A DNA stretch of 6,660 bases from an uncultured Eubacteriales bacterium (lineage in GTDB: Bacteria > Bacillota > Clostridia > Oscillospirales > CAG-272). Numbering within the stretch: position 1 is the stretch's first letter; every line of letters starts with the position of its first letter. Location: assembly GCA_934446485.1 (NCBI GenBank), contig CAKSEM010000081.1, positions 1 through 6,660 of the forward strand, written 5' to 3'. This document shows, one piece after another, positions 5,123 through 6,660 of the stretch. The translations under genes and the position numbers were made by a program. The notes under the pieces are model-generated. The model did not search any database. It was not told the origin of the DNA and saw only the letters and a program-made list of their open reading frames with translations.

Positions 5123-5295
5123 AACCGAAGGGGATATACGTCATCGGTCTCGAACCCGGCGCGACGGGCGCAGCGCCGAGGCGGCGCGCTTTCGAGCATC
5201 GCAAGACTAAGAAGGGGATAGCGCATGAGTGTTCTGATTATCGCGGAGAAACCGAGCGTCGCGAAGGGCATAGCGGAGGCAGTCGGCGCCCATGA
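5119..5295 (+). CDS. Possible 58-aa basic protein overlapping the topoisomerase start
   Basis: A 58-codon frame starts with ATGA at the stop of the membrane-protein gene. A perfect GGAGG at 5107-5111 lies seven bases before it, one of the best ribosome binding sites in the window. The first half (MKPKGIYVIGLEPGATG) looks protein-like; the second half, from about residue 36, runs inside the topoisomerase gene in another frame and is Arg/Gly/Glu-rich as such shadows often are. The overlap is 71 bases. It may be a real gene, or a frame that keeps ribosomes moving towards the topoisomerase start. The function is unknown. Confidence 0.45.
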   Translation: MKPKGIYVIGLEPGATGAAPRRRAFEHRKTKKGIAHECSDYRGETERREGHSGGSRRP

Positions 5296-6660
5296 GCGCA
5301 AGGGCGGCTTCATAGCCGGCAATGGCTACCTGCTGAGCTGGTGCCGCGGACATCTTATCGGCCTCGATCGTCCGCGCGAGTACCCAGAGTTCTCCCGAGT
5401 CGGCATAGACGATCTGCCCATGGTGCCCTCCGAATGGCGTTGGCATGTGTCTGAAGACGGGAAAGACCAGTTCGGAGTGCTCAGGAAGCTCATGACATCG
5501 CCTGACGTCGAGTGCATCGTCAACGCCTGCGACGCAGATCGCGAGGGCGAGGACATCTTTCGCCGCGTTTACGAGTACGTCGGCTGCTCGAAATCCGTCA
5601 AGCGCTTCTGGTCGACGTCGTTGGTGCCCGAGCAGGTGCGCACCGACCTCTCTGCGGCGAAGCCCCAATCTGCGTACGATGGCCTAGCTGACTCGGCGCG
5701 GGGGCGCGCCAAGGCCGATTGGCTCGTGGGCATGAACGCCTCCACAGTTCTGAACGCGCTTTACAGGGCGGGGCTTTCGTGCGGGCGCGTGCAGACCCCC
5801 ACGTTGGCGCTCATCGTCGAGCGCACGCGCAAGTCTCGCGCGTTCAAACCCGAGCCCTTCTATCAGGTGCGCATATCCGCTCACGGCATGTCGCTTCTGG
5901 GCGACAAGCTCTCCGACAATGACAAGGCCGCAAGCCGCGCCGACAAGGCGCGAGGCGGCGGGATCACGGTGACGTCCGTTGAGCGCAAGCGCGAGAAGGA
6001 CAAGGCGCCGAAGCTCTATGACCTCACCTCGTTGCAACGCGACGCGTCCGACTTGTCGGGGCTTACCGCCGAGCAAACCCTGAACGCGCTCCAAGCTCTT
6101 TACGAAGCGAAGCTCATGACGTATCCGCGCACCGAGTCCCGTTACGTCATGGAAAGCGACTTGCCCGAGGTTGAGGCGGTTTTGTCGAAGCTCGTTCGCG
6201 AAGGCCTGCCTGGCAAGGCCGCCGTCGGGGCCTTTGGATCTGCGAAACCCGACATCGCCAAGGTGGCGGACGATTCGAAGGTCCACGGGCACGGCGCTGT
6301 GCTCCCCACGCGCCTCGTGACGGCGAAGGGCGTGGGCGCGTTGCCCGACGATCAACGAGCCGTGGCGCTTCTGGTGTGCGCACGGCTTGTCGAGGCGGTC
6401 ATGCCCGACGCCGTGAAGCAGAAGGCGAAGGTGGTCGCCGAATGCAACGGCGGCGCCTACGAGGCCTCCTCGACCGAGATTGTCGAGGCTTCCTGGCTCG
6501 CCGTATACGACGAGCTGAAAGCCCTGGTTAAGCGTAAATCCGACGACAAGGAACCTGCATCGGCGCCCATCATCCCCGCAGACGTCGCCCAAGGCGCTAC
6601 CTACCCGATCGAAGCGGCCGACGTGAAGGAGGGCAAGACCACGCCTCCCAAGCCCTATAC
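5225..6660 (+). CDS. topB: Type IA DNA topoisomerase, TopB (topoisomerase III) family, cut by window end
   Basis: The frame is open from ATG 5225 to the window edge (478 complete codons, 3' end missing). It cuts and passes single DNA strands to unlink or relax DNA. The TOPRIM domain begins at LIIAEKPSVAKGIAEAVG (4-21), with the general acid/base Glu8, and continues to CDADREGED (102-110), the Asp-Asp-Glu metal site. RAKADWLVGMNAS (161-173) and CGRVQTPTLALIVER (186-200) are conserved TopIII blocks. LMTYPRTESRYV (297-308) carries the catalytic Tyr300, and HGHGAVLPTR (354-363) matches the HHAIIPT region. The last residues, KTTPPKPY, match the TTPPKxYTE block, so the missing part should be the end of the core and the C-terminal domain. 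AAGGGG at 5212-5217 lies seven bases before the ATG. Copies of this enzyme are common on Gram-positive conjugative elements, where they may resolve transfer or replication intermediates. Confidence 0.95.
   Translation, partial: MSVLIIAEKPSVAKGIAEAVGAHERKGGFIAGNGYLLSWCRGHLIGLDRPREYPEFSRVGIDDLPMVPSEWRWHVSEDGKDQFGVLRKLMTSPDVECIVNACDADREGEDIFRRVYEYVGCSKSVKRFWSTSLVPEQVRTDLSAAKPQSAYDGLADSARGRAKADWLVGMNASTVLNALYRAGLSCGRVQTPTLALIVERTRKSRAFKPEPFYQVRISAHGMSLLGDKLSDNDKAASRADKARGGGITVTSVERKREKDKAPKLYDLTSLQRDASDLSGLTAEQTLNALQALYEAKLMTYPRTESRYVMESDLPEVEAVLSKLVREGLPGKAAVGAFGSAKPDIAKVADDSKVHGHGAVLPTRLVTAKGVGALPDDQRAVALLVCARLVEAVMPDAVKQKAKVVAECNGGAYEASSTEIVEASWLAVYDELKALVKRKSDDKEPASAPIIPADVAQGATYPIEAADVKEGKTTPPKPY

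Noticed and set aside
5684..6592. 302-codon open frame on the minus strand
   Set aside because: It is antisense to the topoisomerase, whose catalytic motifs fix the coding strand; there is no recognisable family or ribosome binding site.
1..6660. tRNA, rRNA, CRISPR array, transposase or integrase
   Set aside because: Looked for on both strands by eye; no cloverleaf, regularly spaced repeats, or recombinase motifs were seen.

Overview
The window looks like part of a conjugative or mobilizable element: an integrative element or plasmid, not core chromosome. The DNA is GC-rich (about 60% by eye) and almost all genes lie on the + strand in close-packed, often overlapping order. Gene content (a MobC-type accessory protein, a MOBP relaxase, a row of small unrecognised proteins and a TopB-type topoisomerase) and protein style suggest a high-GC Gram-positive host. 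My best guess is a gut Actinomycetota lineage such as Coriobacteriia/Eggerthellales. That is an inference from style; the window holds no taxonomic marker.

Region 1 (1-254) appears non-coding. It carries a ladder of hairpins (19-38, 63-87, 88-103, 105-128), a perfect TATAAT (158-163), a perfect 12-bp inverted repeat (164-194) and, ten bases further on, ATCCTG (199-204), which matches the core of the MOBP nick consensus. The repeat-then-nick order is that of RP4-type origins of transfer, so I read this as a candidate oriT, possibly combined with the promoter/operator of the mob operon.

Region 2 (255-3235) is a three-gene operon: a MobC/NikA-like accessory protein with a long N-terminal extension, a MOBP relaxase with a visible HDD...HxH...N metal site, and an acidic protein of unknown function.

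Region 3 (3236-3449) has no convincing gene but is dense in structure: a 28-bp perfect palindrome, a terminator-like hairpin, a 12-bp stem closing a 29-nt loop, and pyrimidine tracts that can pair with more than one purine tract, including the Shine-Dalgarno of the next gene. It probably ends the mob operon and controls the next one, perhaps by attenuation.

Region 4 (3450-6660) is a second run of seven genes with stop/start overlaps: a membrane-anchored coiled-coil protein, an HTH-like protein, a 59-aa cysteine-containing protein, a 114-aa coiled-coil protein, a small two-helix membrane protein, a possible 58-aa protein with a strong ribosome binding site, and the first 478 residues of a type IA topoisomerase (TopB family) that runs off the window end. 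Relaxase, accessory protein and topoisomerase would act together on conjugative DNA processing. The small membrane and coiled-coil proteins may link this to the transfer channel or to element maintenance, but nothing in the sequence proves that.
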